DNA from: Burkholderiaceae bacterium
Lineage (GTDB): Bacteria > Pseudomonadota > Gammaproteobacteria > Burkholderiales > Burkholderiaceae_B
NCBI GenBank assembly: GCA_021208885.1
Contig: JAJOJF010000027.1
Span: 1 to 46,436, forward strand
DNA length: 46,436 nt
Reading direction: 5' to 3'
Position numbers and translations under genes: made by a program. The notes under the pieces were generated by a model. That model saw nothing but the letters and a program-made list of their open reading frames with translations. It searched no databases and was not told where the DNA came from. The stretch's first letter is position 1. Each line of letters starts with the position of its first letter. Positions 37,894 to 46,436 of this stretch are shown here, piece after piece.

Positions 37894-38556
37894 ATGACTA
37901 AATTCCCATATCCCCATCCCATCATTGCCCGTGAAGGCTGGCCATTTTTGGCTATGTCCTTGGTGATTGCAGTGCTCATGACCATCTGGGCAGGCTGGTG
38001 GTCCTTACCGTTTTGGATCGCCAGTGTTTTTGTTTTGCAATTCTTTCGTGACCCGTCACGTGAGGGAACGACTTTAGCAAATGCGGTGTTGAGCCCAGCA
38101 GATGGTCGTATCGTCATGATTGGCGAGGTTGATGATCCCTATGGCGAGCGTCGTGCACTGAAGATCAGTGTGTTTATGAACGTCTTTAATGTTCACAGCA
38201 ATCGCTCGCCGGTTGATGGACAGGTGCAGAAGGTGGAATATTTCCCGGGCAAGTTTTTTAACGCGGCGCTTGACAAGGCGTCACTAGAAAACGAACGCAA
38301 CGCCATGGTCATCAAAACACCGGATCACCACATTGTGACGGCAGTGCAGGTCGCGGGCCTGGTAGCTAAGCGCATTCTCTGTTACGCCAAAGTAGGTCAG
38401 ACACTGTCACGTGCTGAGCGTTATGGCTTTATCCGGTTCGGTTCACGTGTTGATGTCTATCTGCCACTAGGCTCGAGTCCGCGCGTCGCGATTGGCGACA
38501 AGGTGAGCGCTACGACGACAGTATTGGCCGAGTTGCCTAGCCCGAAAGCTGATTAA
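37894..38556 (+). CDS. psd: phosphatidylserine decarboxylase proenzyme
   Basis: A 220-residue short-type Psd. It starts [16 protein letters not shown] with a membrane-associated hydrophobic stretch (residues 18-50), then [24 protein letters not shown] and the self-cleavage site LGSS, where cleavage between G193 and S194 makes the pyruvoyl cofactor from Ser194. It decarboxylates phosphatidylserine to phosphatidylethanolamine at the inner membrane. pssA, which makes its substrate, follows 5 bp later. The ribosome site is weak. Confidence 0.95.
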   Translation: MTKFPYPHPIIAREGWPFLAMSLVIAVLMTIWAGWWSLPFWIASVFVLQFFRDPSREGTTLANAVLSPADGRIVMIGEVDDPYGERRALKISVFMNVFNVHSNRSPVDGQVQKVEYFPGKFFNAALDKASLENERNAMVIKTPDHHIVTAVQVAGLVAKRILCYAKVGQTLSRAERYGFIRFGSRVDVYLPLGSSPRVAIGDKVSATTTVLAELPSPKAD

Positions 38557-38561
38557 CCGAG

Positions 38562-39350
38562 ATGGATCAGGAACCAACTCAAGACCCAAAGTTTCCGAAC
38601 GAGGCTGAGCGCCGGCGTCGTGGCATTTATCTGCTGCCGAATGCGTTAACGACTGCTGCCCTGTTTTCCGGGTTTTATGCGGTGGTTCAGGCCATGAATG
38701 GCAAGTTCGAACTGGCTGCTATCGCAATTTTTATCGCCTTGGTGCTTGACGGCTTGGACGGGCGGGTAGCGCGCTTGACCAACACCCAGTCCGCATTTGG
38801 CGAGCAATATGACTCTTTGTCTGATATGACTTCTTTTGGAGTGGCACCAGCGCTGGTGGCGTATGAGTTTGCCTTAAGTGGCTTGGGGCGATGGGGGTGG
38901 CTTGCTGCATTTGTCTACGTTGCAGGCGCTGCCTTGCGCCTAGCGCGCTTTAATACCAACATTGGCGTTGTCGATAAGCGATTCTTCCAAGGGCTGCCTA
39001 GCCCAGCAGCTGCAGCCTTGGTTGCAGGCTTTGTGTGGCTGGTGCAGGACAACCGCTTGAATTTGGGTGAGTCATGGCTTGCGTGGACCATGTTTACGAT
39101 CACGATATACGCGGGGTGCTCGATGGTCAGCAATGCTCCGTTTTACAGCGGCAAGTCATTTGCTTTGACTCGCAGCGTACCCTTCTGGGTAATGCTGGTG
39201 GTGGTGTTGATTTTTGTGTTTGTCTCAACCGATCCACCCATTGTGTTGTTTGGCTTGTTTATCTTGTATGGCCTGTCTGGCTGGGCGATATGGGCATGGC
39301 GCGTGCGCAAAGCTAAGCGATCAGGTTTTAAACCCAACGCGCAAGACTAA
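38562..39350 (+). CDS. pssA: CDP-diacylglycerol-serine O-phosphatidyltransferase
   Basis: A 262-residue integral membrane CDP-alcohol phosphotransferase. The family motif DG-x2-AR-x8-G-x3-D-x3-D is exact at residues 66-88 (DGRVAR, then G80, D84, D88), preceded by D63. About seven spans follow. It makes phosphatidylserine from CDP-diacylglycerol and serine, feeding the adjacent decarboxylase. The C-terminus is basic (RVRKAKRSGFKP). Confidence 0.95.
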   Translation: MDQEPTQDPKFPNEAERRRRGIYLLPNALTTAALFSGFYAVVQAMNGKFELAAIAIFIALVLDGLDGRVARLTNTQSAFGEQYDSLSDMTSFGVAPALVAYEFALSGLGRWGWLAAFVYVAGAALRLARFNTNIGVVDKRFFQGLPSPAAAALVAGFVWLVQDNRLNLGESWLAWTMFTITIYAGCSMVSNAPFYSGKSFALTRSVPFWVMLVVVLIFVFVSTDPPIVLFGLFILYGLSGWAIWAWRVRKAKRSGFKPNAQD

Positions 39351-39399
39351 TCATGCGCGCGGTGAGTCTCGGTTGGTAGCGGTTGGTTTTTGCCATTCC

Positions 39400-39909
39400 C
39401 TAGAAGAAAAACGGCCAGCGATCCAGCTCATACATGGGGTCAGGTGATGGGTAGTGATCAACCACGATCATGGTCTTGGGGTCGAAGAACACGTTCATCA
39501 TCATGTTCCAGACTCCGTGTTGTTTGTAACGATAGGACCAGACGGTCTTTCTGACGCTAGGCAAGCCGACGCCTGCGATGTCCGCTGGTGGGCCAAATTC
39601 GCAGGTAACACGTTCCGGTCCCCAGACACCCTCTTCGAGCTGGCGGAATACTGGGTCAGCCAGTAGTTGCACCACCACATCAACATCACCATTCGGACTT
39701 ACGTTTGTGCCCCAGGCATATTGTCCGAATGGCTGCTGTGACCAGACAGCGCGAAAACCCCCATCAGGCAGAGGGCAGGTCAGCGTTGGTTTGCCGTACT
39801 GAGTTTGTACAGTCGCCATTGATGTGCCCGGAGGGATTTCAGCCATGCTGGTGCAGCCTGCCATGAACAGGCATACCGATGTTACCAAGGCTAATGGCGC
39901 GAGTCGCAT
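39400..39909 (-). CDS. BamE/SmpA-like lipoprotein, copy 2
   Basis: A 169-residue lipoprotein with lipobox MAGC (Cys19) after a hydrophobic leader. The mature part, IPPGTSMATVQTQYGKPTLTCP, has the PGTS...V...GKP pattern of small BamE/OmlA-like outer-membrane lipoproteins. Two further Cys (in TCPLP and CEFGPP) may form a disulfide. It is a paralogue of the gene immediately upstream, which has the same length and spacing of conserved residues. The stop converges with pssA after 49 bp. Exact function unknown. Confidence 0.8.
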   Translation of the reverse strand: MRLAPLALVTSVCLFMAGCTSMAEIPPGTSMATVQTQYGKPTLTCPLPDGGFRAVWSQQPFGQYAWGTNVSPNGDVDVVVQLLADPVFRQLEEGVWGPERVTCEFGPPADIAGVGLPSVRKTVWSYRYKQHGVWNMMMNVFFDPKTMIVVDHYPSPDPMYELDRWPFFF

Positions 39910-39913
39910 GACG

Positions 39914-40423
39914 TTATTTTCCGATGAGACTCGTATTCAACTCAGGATCAGGTCCGGTTGAGAAACTAACCATGTTGTTGGTTGCGCGATCAAAGGTTAC
40001 GAACAGCATGTCATAGTCGTAGCCAACGCCATAGAAGCGATATTCCCAGACCATTTGATTGGGGTTGTCTGCGAAGGTTTTAACCCGGGCGGGCGGACCG
40101 AATTGGCAACGGATACTTTCGGTGTTCCACTGGCCCTGATTCAGCACATTAAACGCTTCCTTATGCAGCACTTGTGTGACATTGCCTACCTTGCCGTCAC
40201 GGTCAATCGTTAGTGCCCAAGCATATTCGCCTGATGGCTCCTCGGTCCAGATTTCCCGTGTGCCACCATTCTCGGTTGGGCAGGAAACCGCTGCTTTGCC
40301 AAACTGTTTGACCACATCGTTGTACGAGGTGCCGGGCTTTATGTCTGCAATTGAGGCGCAACCGGCAAGCGCTAGCGCTGAAATCAGGGTGGACAGTTTG
40401 ATAAGTCGAGGGGAGCGAGCCAT
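39914..40423 (-). CDS. BamE/SmpA-like lipoprotein, copy 1
   Basis: A 169-residue lipoprotein with lipobox LAGC (Cys22). Conserved with its neighbour are IKPGTSYNDVVKQFGK, SCPTENGGTREIW, GEYAWALT, QCxFGPPA-type CQFGPP and VWEYRFYGVGYDYDMLFVTFD. The two genes are 4 bp apart and of equal length, so they arose by tandem duplication and are now well diverged. A single mature domain of the BamE-like fold is likely, anchored to the outer membrane. Function not assigned. Confidence 0.8.
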   Translation of the reverse strand: MARSPRLIKLSTLISALALAGCASIADIKPGTSYNDVVKQFGKAAVSCPTENGGTREIWTEEPSGEYAWALTIDRDGKVGNVTQVLHKEAFNVLNQGQWNTESIRCQFGPPARVKTFADNPNQMVWEYRFYGVGYDYDMLFVTFDRATNNMVSFSTGPDPELNTSLIGK

Positions 40424-40447
40424 GGTATTTCTCCGCTGTGAGCGCTA

Positions 40448-40697
40448 AGCGCAGGAATAGAAGCAAAGTAAGCTATAATTTACGGGCTAAGCGATTGTTT
40501 TACAAATAATTGTTTGCAGCGTTGGAGTGTCTGGCAACAAAACGAAAGACGAAATGGCATTTGAGTTCGTATTTGTTTTGAACCAGTTGATCAAAGCTGG
40601 TTATGAGATCCAGATACGCCTTTAAAGTTCGATTTGATCGTGTTTTTTAACCCACGCGTAGGCACCTCGGCTTACGCGCCTGTCCGAAGAGGAAGTC
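40448..40697 (+). promoter_or_regulatory. rpsO promoter and structured leader
   Basis: TATAAT at 40474-40479 is a good -10 element, which would give a leader of about 210 nt. AACCAG/CTGGTT (40581-40602) and CGCGTAGGC/GCTTACGCG (40655-40678, one G-T pair, 6-nt loop) are stable stems; the second ends 7 bases before AGAGGAAG, the ribosome site. Ribosomal protein S15 commonly represses its own translation by binding leader structures of this sort, so autoregulation is plausible. Confidence 0.5.
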
Positions 40698-40967
40698 ATG
40701 TCTGTAGCAGATATCAACAAGTCGGAGATCGTCTCCCAGTTTCAGCGCGCCCAAGGCGATACCGGTTCCCCAGAGGTTCAGGTTGCTTTGCTGACAGCTC
40801 GTATCAATGAGCTGACGGGGCACTTCAAGACCCACCTGAAAGACCATCACTCACGCCGTGGCCTGTTGCGCATGGTAAGCCGTCGTCGCAAGTTGCTTGA
40901 CTACTTGAAGGGACGTAACCCAGACGCTTATCGTGCTTTGATCGAAAAGCTCGGTCTGCGCAAGTGA
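40698..40967 (+). CDS. rpsO: 30S ribosomal protein S15
   Basis: An 89-residue protein with the complete S15 sequence: [52 protein letters not shown]. It binds the central domain of 16S rRNA early in assembly. The ATG follows AGAGGAAGTC. It is followed by pnp after a long hairpin, the arrangement known in E. coli. Confidence 0.99.
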   Translation: MSVADINKSEIVSQFQRAQGDTGSPEVQVALLTARINELTGHFKTHLKDHHSRRGLLRMVSRRRKLLDYLKGRNPDAYRALIEKLGLRK

Positions 40968-40998
40968 TTGTTGTTCGTGGGATGAAATCCCAAGATTG

Positions 40999-41041
40999 AC
41001 CGTGATCGTTGTGGCATTTTGCTGCAACGTTCACGGTTTTT
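40999..41041 (+). terminator. rpsO-pnp intergenic hairpin with T-run
   Basis: ACCGTGATCGTTG and CAACGTTCACGGT form a 13-position stem with one T-T mismatch, followed by TTTTT. It can act as the rpsO terminator with partial read-through into pnp. In E. coli the equivalent gap holds an RNase III-cleaved hairpin used in PNPase autoregulation; the same use here is inference. Confidence 0.8.
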
Positions 41042-41063
41042 CATTTGCAAGGAATGTATCGCA

Positions 41064-43229
41064 ATGTTCAATAAAGTGACTCAAACGTTCCAGTATGGCC
41101 AGCACACCGTGACGCTGGAAACTGGTGAAATCGCGCGGCAGGCATCAGGTGCCGTGGTGGTGTCGATCGAAGACACCGTGGTGTTGGCCACTGTGGTTGG
41201 CAATAAAAACGCCAAGCCTGGTCAGGACTTTTTCCCGCTGACCGTTGATTACGTAGAAAAAACTTACGCCGCCGGCAAAATCCCCGGCGGCTTTTTTAAG
41301 CGCGAAGGTCGCATGTCAGAAAAAGAGACGCTCACTTCGCGTCTGATTGACCGCCCCTTGCGTCCGCTGTTTCCCGAAGGTTTCTACAACGAAGTTCAAG
41401 TCATTATTCATGTGCTGTCGGTCAACCCGGAAATCGATCCTGATATCGCTAGCATGATCGGTGCCTCGGCTGCACTAGCCATTTCGGGCATTCCGTTTAA
41501 CGGCCCGATCGGCGCTGCCCGCGTTGGCTATATCGATGGTCAATATGTCTTGAATCCAACAGCAACTCAACTCCAAGAGTCAAAGCTTGATCTGGTCGTG
41601 GCTGGCACACAGTCCGCTGTGCTAATGGTTGAGTCTGAAGCGCAGCAATTGCCTGAAGATGTGATGCTTGGTGCTGTGGTGTTTGGCCATGAGCAGATGC
41701 AGGCAGCCATCAATGCGATTAACGAACTCGTTCGCCAAGGTGGCAAGCCAGAGTGGGATTGGCAGCCGGCTCCCAAGGACGAGGCTCTGATTGCTGCTGT
41801 TACAGCGTTGGCCAAGGAACCCTTGGCTGCTGCCTATCAGGTTCGCCAAAAACAGCAGCGCTCCACGCAGCTGCGTGAAGTGTATGCCGATGTCAAAGCC
41901 AAGCTCGCAGAGCAGGCCCAGGCCAACGGCCAGGCTGAGCCAGACGGTGTGGCAATCGAAAACATCTTGCACGACCTCGAATCAACCATCGTTCGCCAGC
42001 AGATTCTGAATGGCGAGCCTCGTATTGATGGTCGTGACACCCGTACCGTTCGTCCCATCGAGATTCGTTTGGGCGTGCTACCACGTGCTCATGGCAGCGC
42101 GCTCTTTACTCGTGGCGAGACCCAGGCTTTGGTGGTCGCGACTCTGGGCACCAAGCAAGATGAGCAGGTGATCGACGCCATCACGGGTGAGTACCGCGAT
42201 CGATTCCTCATGCACTACAACATGCCACCGTTTGCCACTGGTGAAGCCGGTCGCTTTGGCGCACCTAAGCGGCGTGAAATCGGTCACGGCCGTCTGGCCA
42301 AGCGTTCTTTGGTGCCATTGTTGCCTGAGCATTCAGAATTTCAGTACACCATTCGTCTTGTATCTGAAATCACTGAATCCAACGGCTCATCGTCTATGGC
42401 CTCGGTCTGCGGCGGCGCCTTGGCCATGATGGATGCTGGCGTGCCGCTTAAGGCGCATGTGGCTGGCGTGGCCATGGGCTTGATTCTGGAGAACGACAAG
42501 TTTGCTGTGTTGACGGACATTCTTGGCGATGAGGATCACTTGGGCGACATGGACTTCAAAGTCGCTGGGACAGAAGCCGGTATTACCGCTTTGCAAATGG
42601 ACATCAAAATCCAGGGTATTACCAAGGAAATCATGCAGGTCGCTTTGGCACAAGCTCAGGAAGGCCGTTTGCACATCCTGGGCAAGATGCGTGCTGCTAT
42701 TGACGGTTCGCGTGGCGAGCTCTCGGCCTTTGCGCCTCGCATGTTGAGCATGAAGATCAACCCCGAGAAGATCCGCGACGTGATTGGCAAAGGCGGCGCC
42801 ACGATTCGTACACTGACTGAAGAAACTGGTTGCCAAATCGACATTTCGGAAGACGGTACCATCGTTATTTCGAGCGCTGATCTTGACCGTGCCAAGGAAG
42901 CTGAGCGCCGTATCACCGAACTAACTGCTGACGTTGAAGTGGGTCAGGTGTACGAGGGCAGCGTGTTGCGCTTGCTCGACTTCGGTGCGATTGTTCAGGT
43001 GCTGCCTGGCCGTGATGGCTTGCTGCACATCTCAGAAATCGCGAACTATCGGATCGCCAACATCAATGATATTCTCAAAGTCGGCGAGACCTTGCGCGTC
43101 AAAGTCATCGAGGCTGACGACAAGGGGCGTCTGCGCCTGTCAGTTAAAGCCATTGGCGGCATTGAAGAACAGCGTCCTGAATTGGCTCAGCCCAAGCCAG
43201 TTGAGGCACCGGCTGCCCCGGATGCTTGA
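41064..43229 (+). CDS. pnp: polyribonucleotide nucleotidyltransferase (PNPase)
   Basis: A 721-residue 3'-5' phosphorolytic exoribonuclease. Two RNase PH domains are separated by a helical linker ([16 protein letters not shown] region), with catalytic motifs [15 protein letters not shown] and [13 protein letters not shown]; a KH domain ([32 protein letters not shown]) and an S1 domain ([33 protein letters not shown]) follow. The ATG at 41064 (MFNKVTQTF) is the family start; an upstream in-frame extension is not conserved. Trimeric degradosome component. Confidence 0.98.
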   Translation: MFNKVTQTFQYGQHTVTLETGEIARQASGAVVVSIEDTVVLATVVGNKNAKPGQDFFPLTVDYVEKTYAAGKIPGGFFKREGRMSEKETLTSRLIDRPLRPLFPEGFYNEVQVIIHVLSVNPEIDPDIASMIGASAALAISGIPFNGPIGAARVGYIDGQYVLNPTATQLQESKLDLVVAGTQSAVLMVESEAQQLPEDVMLGAVVFGHEQMQAAINAINELVRQGGKPEWDWQPAPKDEALIAAVTALAKEPLAAAYQVRQKQQRSTQLREVYADVKAKLAEQAQANGQAEPDGVAIENILHDLESTIVRQQILNGEPRIDGRDTRTVRPIEIRLGVLPRAHGSALFTRGETQALVVATLGTKQDEQVIDAITGEYRDRFLMHYNMPPFATGEAGRFGAPKRREIGHGRLAKRSLVPLLPEHSEFQYTIRLVSEITESNGSSSMASVCGGALAMMDAGVPLKAHVAGVAMGLILENDKFAVLTDILGDEDHLGDMDFKVAGTEAGITALQMDIKIQGITKEIMQVALAQAQEGRLHILGKMRAAIDGSRGELSAFAPRMLSMKINPEKIRDVIGKGGATIRTLTEETGCQIDISEDGTIVISSADLDRAKEAERRITELTADVEVGQVYEGSVLRLLDFGAIVQVLPGRDGLLHISEIANYRIANINDILKVGETLRVKVIEADDKGRLRLSVKAIGGIEEQRPELAQPKPVEAPAAPDA

Positions 43230-43258
43230 TTAAGTCTTGTTCGAACATCAAGCGCTAG

Positions 43259-43289
43259 AACACAACGCCCCGATCAGGGGCGTTGTGTT
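43259..43289. terminator. perfect hairpin between pnp and the PIN gene
   Basis: AACACAACGCCCC and GGGGCGTTGTGTT form a perfect 13-bp stem with loop GATCA, 30 bp after the pnp stop. The stop codon of the convergent PIN gene is in the loop, so the last codons of that gene form one arm. No long U-run. Confidence 0.8.
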
Positions 43290-43861
43290 GTTAGCAGTCT
43301 GTTAAGACGGAACAGCCGTTCACGCTTTAAGAAGTCCTCTAGCGCGGCGGGGTGACGACGCTCATTGTCGATCAGATCCTGAATGACGCCTTGTAGGGTT
43401 GTTCTCAATAGATCAGGGGATATTTCCCACCACTTACTTAGCAGCCTATCGGGCTCCCATAGGTCTAAACCGAGTCGGCGCAATTCGCTGCGACTAAAGT
43501 CCTTGATGTTGATGGTCACAATGCCAGTGGGTTTTTCGGCGTTGACTTGCCTCGCAAGCCATGCCGAGTGAATCACGTGCCAGTCTTTGGCGTCGCTGTA
43601 TTTAAGGGCAGGCATCTCATCTTGAGCGTTTGACCAGCGTGACACATTGGCCGAGTCAAAGCGCATTTGCATGTCATGCCATTCGCGCTCAAGCACTGCA
43701 GGTTCGATGTTCCAGATTCGCGCGGCATTACGCCGCCATTCGCTGCCAATTCGGTCTGACCAAATGGGTTGAAATAGCCCTTGTTCGGCTAACGTCAACA
43801 GCCAGGGTCGCAAGACCCCGGACATCAGCACACAAGCATCAATAACAAGACAAGGCGGCAT
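43274..43861 (-). CDS. PIN-domain protein (toxin-like ribonuclease fold), orphan
   Basis: The protein of about 195 residues opens MPPCLVIDACVLMSGVLRPWLLTLAEQGLFQPIWSDRIGSEWRRN, the start of a PIN subfamily in which Asp8 is a metal ligand; ALKYSDAKDWHVI and VTINIKDFSRSEL supply the later acidic residues. A C-terminal extension (LRTTLQGVIQDLIDNERRHPAALEDFLKRERLFRLNRLL) is typical of this group. PIN toxins cleave RNA and are paired with an upstream antitoxin; here the upstream gene is aceE, overlapped by 23 bp, so no antitoxin is present. Upstream in-frame extension into aceE is not supported by the family start. Confidence 0.8.
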   Translation of the reverse strand: MPPCLVIDACVLMSGVLRPWLLTLAEQGLFQPIWSDRIGSEWRRNAARIWNIEPAVLEREWHDMQMRFDSANVSRWSNAQDEMPALKYSDAKDWHVIHSAWLARQVNAEKPTGIVTINIKDFSRSELRRLGLDLWEPDRLLSKWWEISPDLLRTTLQGVIQDLIDNERRHPAALEDFLKRERLFRLNRLLTTQRP

Positions 43862-46433
43862 TGACAATATGGTTCGCGCTGACCCCAAAGAAGTCCCTCA
43901 GTGCTGCCCGGGTGTCGCTGCGGCCAAAGCCGTCGGTGCCTAGCGTCACGTAAGTTCGGCCCATGGGGATATGTTGGCGAATTGATTCGGCCACGGCGCG
44001 CACGTAGTCGCTAGCGCCAATTACTGGGCCGTCATTATCGCTCAACATCTGCGCCAACCAACCACTTTGGTCTCGTGATAGCTCGCTCCAGCTTGTAATG
44101 CTATGAACGTTGACGACATAGCCTTGGTCAGCAAGTCTGTGGGCTGCCTTGAGTGCTTCGGTCAGAATGGCACCGGAAGCCATCAAGTTGATGGGTTTAT
44201 TTTTTGTTGGTTTGTCAGAACCAATTTGGGCGAACCGATAGCCACCTTTAAGAATACTATCGCGCTGCGACTCATCAACAGTCGGTTGTGCATAGTTCTC
44301 GTTCATGGCGGTGATGTAATAAAAAACATCACGTTGTTCTTCGAGCATCTCACGCATGCCATGATCAATGATGATGGCTAACTCACCCGCAAATGCTGGG
44401 TCGTAGGCCCTGCAGTTTGGAATGGTGGCGGCAATCAAATGGCTGGTGCCATCCTGGTGTTGCAGGCCTTCACCGCCGAGTGTCGTTCGTCCCGACGTTG
44501 CACCAATCAGGAATCCGCGAGGGTTTTGATCGGCAGCAGCCCAGATCTGGTCACCGACTCGCTGAAACCCAAACATGGAGTAGTAGATGTAGAAGGGTAG
44601 CGTCGCCAGGCCATGGACGCTGTAGCTTGTGGCCGCTGCCGTCCAGCTTGCGATCGCGCCAGCCTCAGAAATGCCCTCTTCCAGAATCTGCCCCTCACGG
44701 GCTTCGTGATAACTAAGAATTGAGCCGATATCTTCTGGCAAATATCGTTGGCCGACCGAGGAGTAGATGCCAACTTGCTTGAACAGATTGGCCATGCCGA
44801 ATGTCCTGGCCTCGTCAGCCACAATCGGCACGATCCGGGGACCTAGCGTCTTGTCTTTGAGTAGATTGCCAAGAATGCGTACGAACGCCATGGTGGTGCT
44901 CATCTCTTTGTTTTCAGCTGCCAGGGCAAAGTTGCCCCACCCAGAGATGCTCGGTACTGGTACCGGTTCACAAACAGTTTCTCGTTTGGGCAGATAGCCC
45001 CCAAGTGCCGCCCGTCTCTTGTGCAGGTATTGCATCTCGGTGCTATCGGGGGCGGGTTTGTAGAACGTGAGCGATGCGGCTTCTTCGTCAGACAGTGGCA
45101 GGTTGAAATGATTGCGAAATGCAATCAGGTCATCTCGTTCGAGTTTTTTCTGGCTATGTGTGGTCATTTTGCCTTGGCCGGCTGCACCCATGCCATAACC
45201 TTTTTTGGTTTGAGCAAGGATGACAGTGGGCTGGCCCTCGTAGGCAACTGCTGCTGCGTAGGCAGCGTAGATTTTGACGAGATCGTGGCCGCCACGTTTT
45301 AGGCGATCAATCTGCTCGTCGGTCATGCCTTGCGCAAGCTTGGCCAATTTCGGGTTCTGACCAAAAAAATGTTCGCGGTTGTACTGGCCGTCTTTGGCGG
45401 CAAAGGTTTGCATTTGGCCATCAACCGTATTGGCAAATGCCTCGATCAAGGCACCATCGGTGTCCCGTGCAAACAAGCCATCCCAGTCACTGCCCCAGAC
45501 GAGCTTGATGACGTTCCACCCCGCGCCTTTGAACAGTCTTTCAAGCTCGTCAATAATGCGACCATTGCCACGTACCGGGCCATCCAAGCGTTGCAGATTG
45601 CAGTTCACGACCCATACAAGATTATCCAGTCCTTCACGAGCGGCCAGTGTCAATGCACTCATGGATTCGGGTTCATCCATCTCGCCATCACCAAAGATGC
45701 CCCAGACTTTACGCCCTGAGCAGTCGAGTAAGCCTCGGTGTGAGAGGTAGCGCATAAAGCGCGCATGGTAGATCGAGCTGATCGGCCCAATGCCCATAGA
45801 GCCAGTTGGAAACTGCCAGAAGTCAGGCATCAACATCGGGTGCGGGTAGCTGCACAGCCCGCGTGCCCCATTGGTCGGTGCGGTGATTTCTTGCCGAAAG
45901 TGCATCAGATCGGCTTCAGACAAGCGACCTTCCAAAAAAGCACGTGCATAGATGCCTGGTGCACTATGCGGCTGAAAAAAGACTAAGTCGCCTCTGTGCT
46001 GGTCATCACCCAAGCCTTCGCGCGCATGAAAAAAATGATTGAACCCGGTTTCAAACAAATCGGCGCCACTGGCGTAGCTGGCAATATGACCACCAAGTTC
46101 CCCATAGGCCTGGTTGGCTCGCACCACCATAGCCAGAGCATTCCAGCGCATGATGGAGGAAAGGCGTTCTTCGGTGGCCAAGTCTCCGGCAAAGGGCGGT
46201 TGATCGTTAACGTCGATTGTGTTGATGTAGGGCGTGCATAAGGCCGGTTGCCAGCCTAAGCGCCTGGTCTGAGCAATGCCAGCGAGCTCTTGCAACAGGA
46301 ACTTGGCGCGCTCGGGGCCCGCAGAAGCGATGACCGCTTCAAACGCCTCTTTCCATTCTTGTGTTTCAGTGGGGTCTATGTCCGCACCGCGCACAAACCA
46401 TTCGGCCAATCGTGGGTCGATCGGGGCATTCAT
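43839..46433 (-). CDS. aceE: pyruvate dehydrogenase E1 component, homodimeric type, shortened at the C-terminus
   Basis: The 864-residue ThDP enzyme decarboxylates pyruvate and acetylates the lipoyl group of E2. The sequence runs from ADIDPTETQEWKEAFEAV through the ThDP motif GDGEMDEPESM...NCNLQRLDG and the transketolase-like domain (DEARTFGMANLFKQVGIYS) to ANHIVNAALSCY. Family members continue about 30 residues further after the AAL; here the frame ends where a PIN gene begins, over a shared AATGCCGCCTTG. aceF, normally next, is not downstream in the window. The ATG at 46433 is three bases from the window edge, so its promoter is not visible. It may be a second copy. Confidence 0.93.
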   Translation of the reverse strand: MNAPIDPRLAEWFVRGADIDPTETQEWKEAFEAVIASAGPERAKFLLQELAGIAQTRRLGWQPALCTPYINTIDVNDQPPFAGDLATEERLSSIMRWNALAMVVRANQAYGELGGHIASYASGADLFETGFNHFFHAREGLGDDQHRGDLVFFQPHSAPGIYARAFLEGRLSEADLMHFRQEITAPTNGARGLCSYPHPMLMPDFWQFPTGSMGIGPISSIYHARFMRYLSHRGLLDCSGRKVWGIFGDGEMDEPESMSALTLAAREGLDNLVWVVNCNLQRLDGPVRGNGRIIDELERLFKGAGWNVIKLVWGSDWDGLFARDTDGALIEAFANTVDGQMQTFAAKDGQYNREHFFGQNPKLAKLAQGMTDEQIDRLKRGGHDLVKIYAAYAAAVAYEGQPTVILAQTKKGYGMGAAGQGKMTTHSQKKLERDDLIAFRNHFNLPLSDEEAASLTFYKPAPDSTEMQYLHKRRAALGGYLPKRETVCEPVPVPSISGWGNFALAAENKEMSTTMAFVRILGNLLKDKTLGPRIVPIVADEARTFGMANLFKQVGIYSSVGQRYLPEDIGSILSYHEAREGQILEEGISEAGAIASWTAAATSYSVHGLATLPFYIYYSMFGFQRVGDQIWAAADQNPRGFLIGATSGRTTLGGEGLQHQDGTSHLIAATIPNCRAYDPAFAGELAIIIDHGMREMLEEQRDVFYYITAMNENYAQPTVDESQRDSILKGGYRFAQIGSDKPTKNKPINLMASGAILTEALKAAHRLADQGYVVNVHSITSWSELSRDQSGWLAQMLSDNDGPVIGASDYVRAVAESIRQHIPMGRTYVTLGTDGFGRSDTRAALRDFFGVSANHIVNAALSCY

Positions 46434-46436
46434 TGC

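Noticed and set aside
43861..43888. PIN gene starting nine codons earlier
   Set aside because: The extension MGSARTILS is simply aceE sequence in another frame; the family begins at MPP-LVIDAC.

Overview
The window looks like chromosomal DNA from a betaproteobacterium of the order Burkholderiales, probably Alcaligenaceae-like. This rests on the run ilvB-ilvH-ilvC-psd-pssA followed by rpsO-pnp, on the protein sequences themselves and on moderate GC. Genus assignment is inference; no 16S gene is present.

Left third (1-10.2 kb). A minus-strand operon starts with a GntR/FadR-type regulator (6861), continues with a Tat-exported PotD-like binding protein, two permeases and an ATPase, and ends with three small genes that together make a cobalt-type nitrile hydratase whose beta chain is split in two, plus an isochorismatase-fold cysteine hydrolase. 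A divergent gene at 7161 encodes a stand-alone CbiM-type cobalt permease. Together they read as import of a nitrile-like (or thiocyanate-like) compound, hydration by a Co enzyme, hydrolysis of the amide, and cobalt supply. This is the most interesting system in the window. Next come a lone HigA-like antitoxin, and a hipB-hipA pair in which hipA carries a frameshift.

Middle (10.3-34.1 kb). This part holds katG with a strong terminator, an acetyltransferase, a methyltransferase broken by an amber codon, a gntR-puuE-M20 purine-type catabolic group, a divergent modE / modABC molybdate locus with a near-ideal ModE palindrome, a periplasmic DsrE-like protein, a TRAP transporter operon coupled to a sugar-phosphate isomerase and an epimerase, a frameshifted MFS transporter, a GNAT toxin with a truncated antitoxin next to tRNA-Ser(CGA), yaaA, a patatin-like lipase, acetoacetate decarboxylase, and a FUSC-family membrane protein whose N-terminus is in another frame.

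Right part (34.1-46.4 kb). Core genes: ilvBHC for branched-chain amino acids, psd and pssA for phosphatidylethanolamine, a tandem pair of BamE-like lipoproteins, rpsO and pnp. A PIN-domain gene then overlaps the shortened 3' end of an aceE gene (pyruvate dehydrogenase E1).

A recurring theme is small indels: hipA, the MFS gene, the FUSC gene and, as a compensated pair, ilvC. The ilvC case in particular suggests that some of these may be consensus errors rather than biology, so the raw reads should be checked before calling genome decay. All family assignments were made by reading the translated sequences without database searches.
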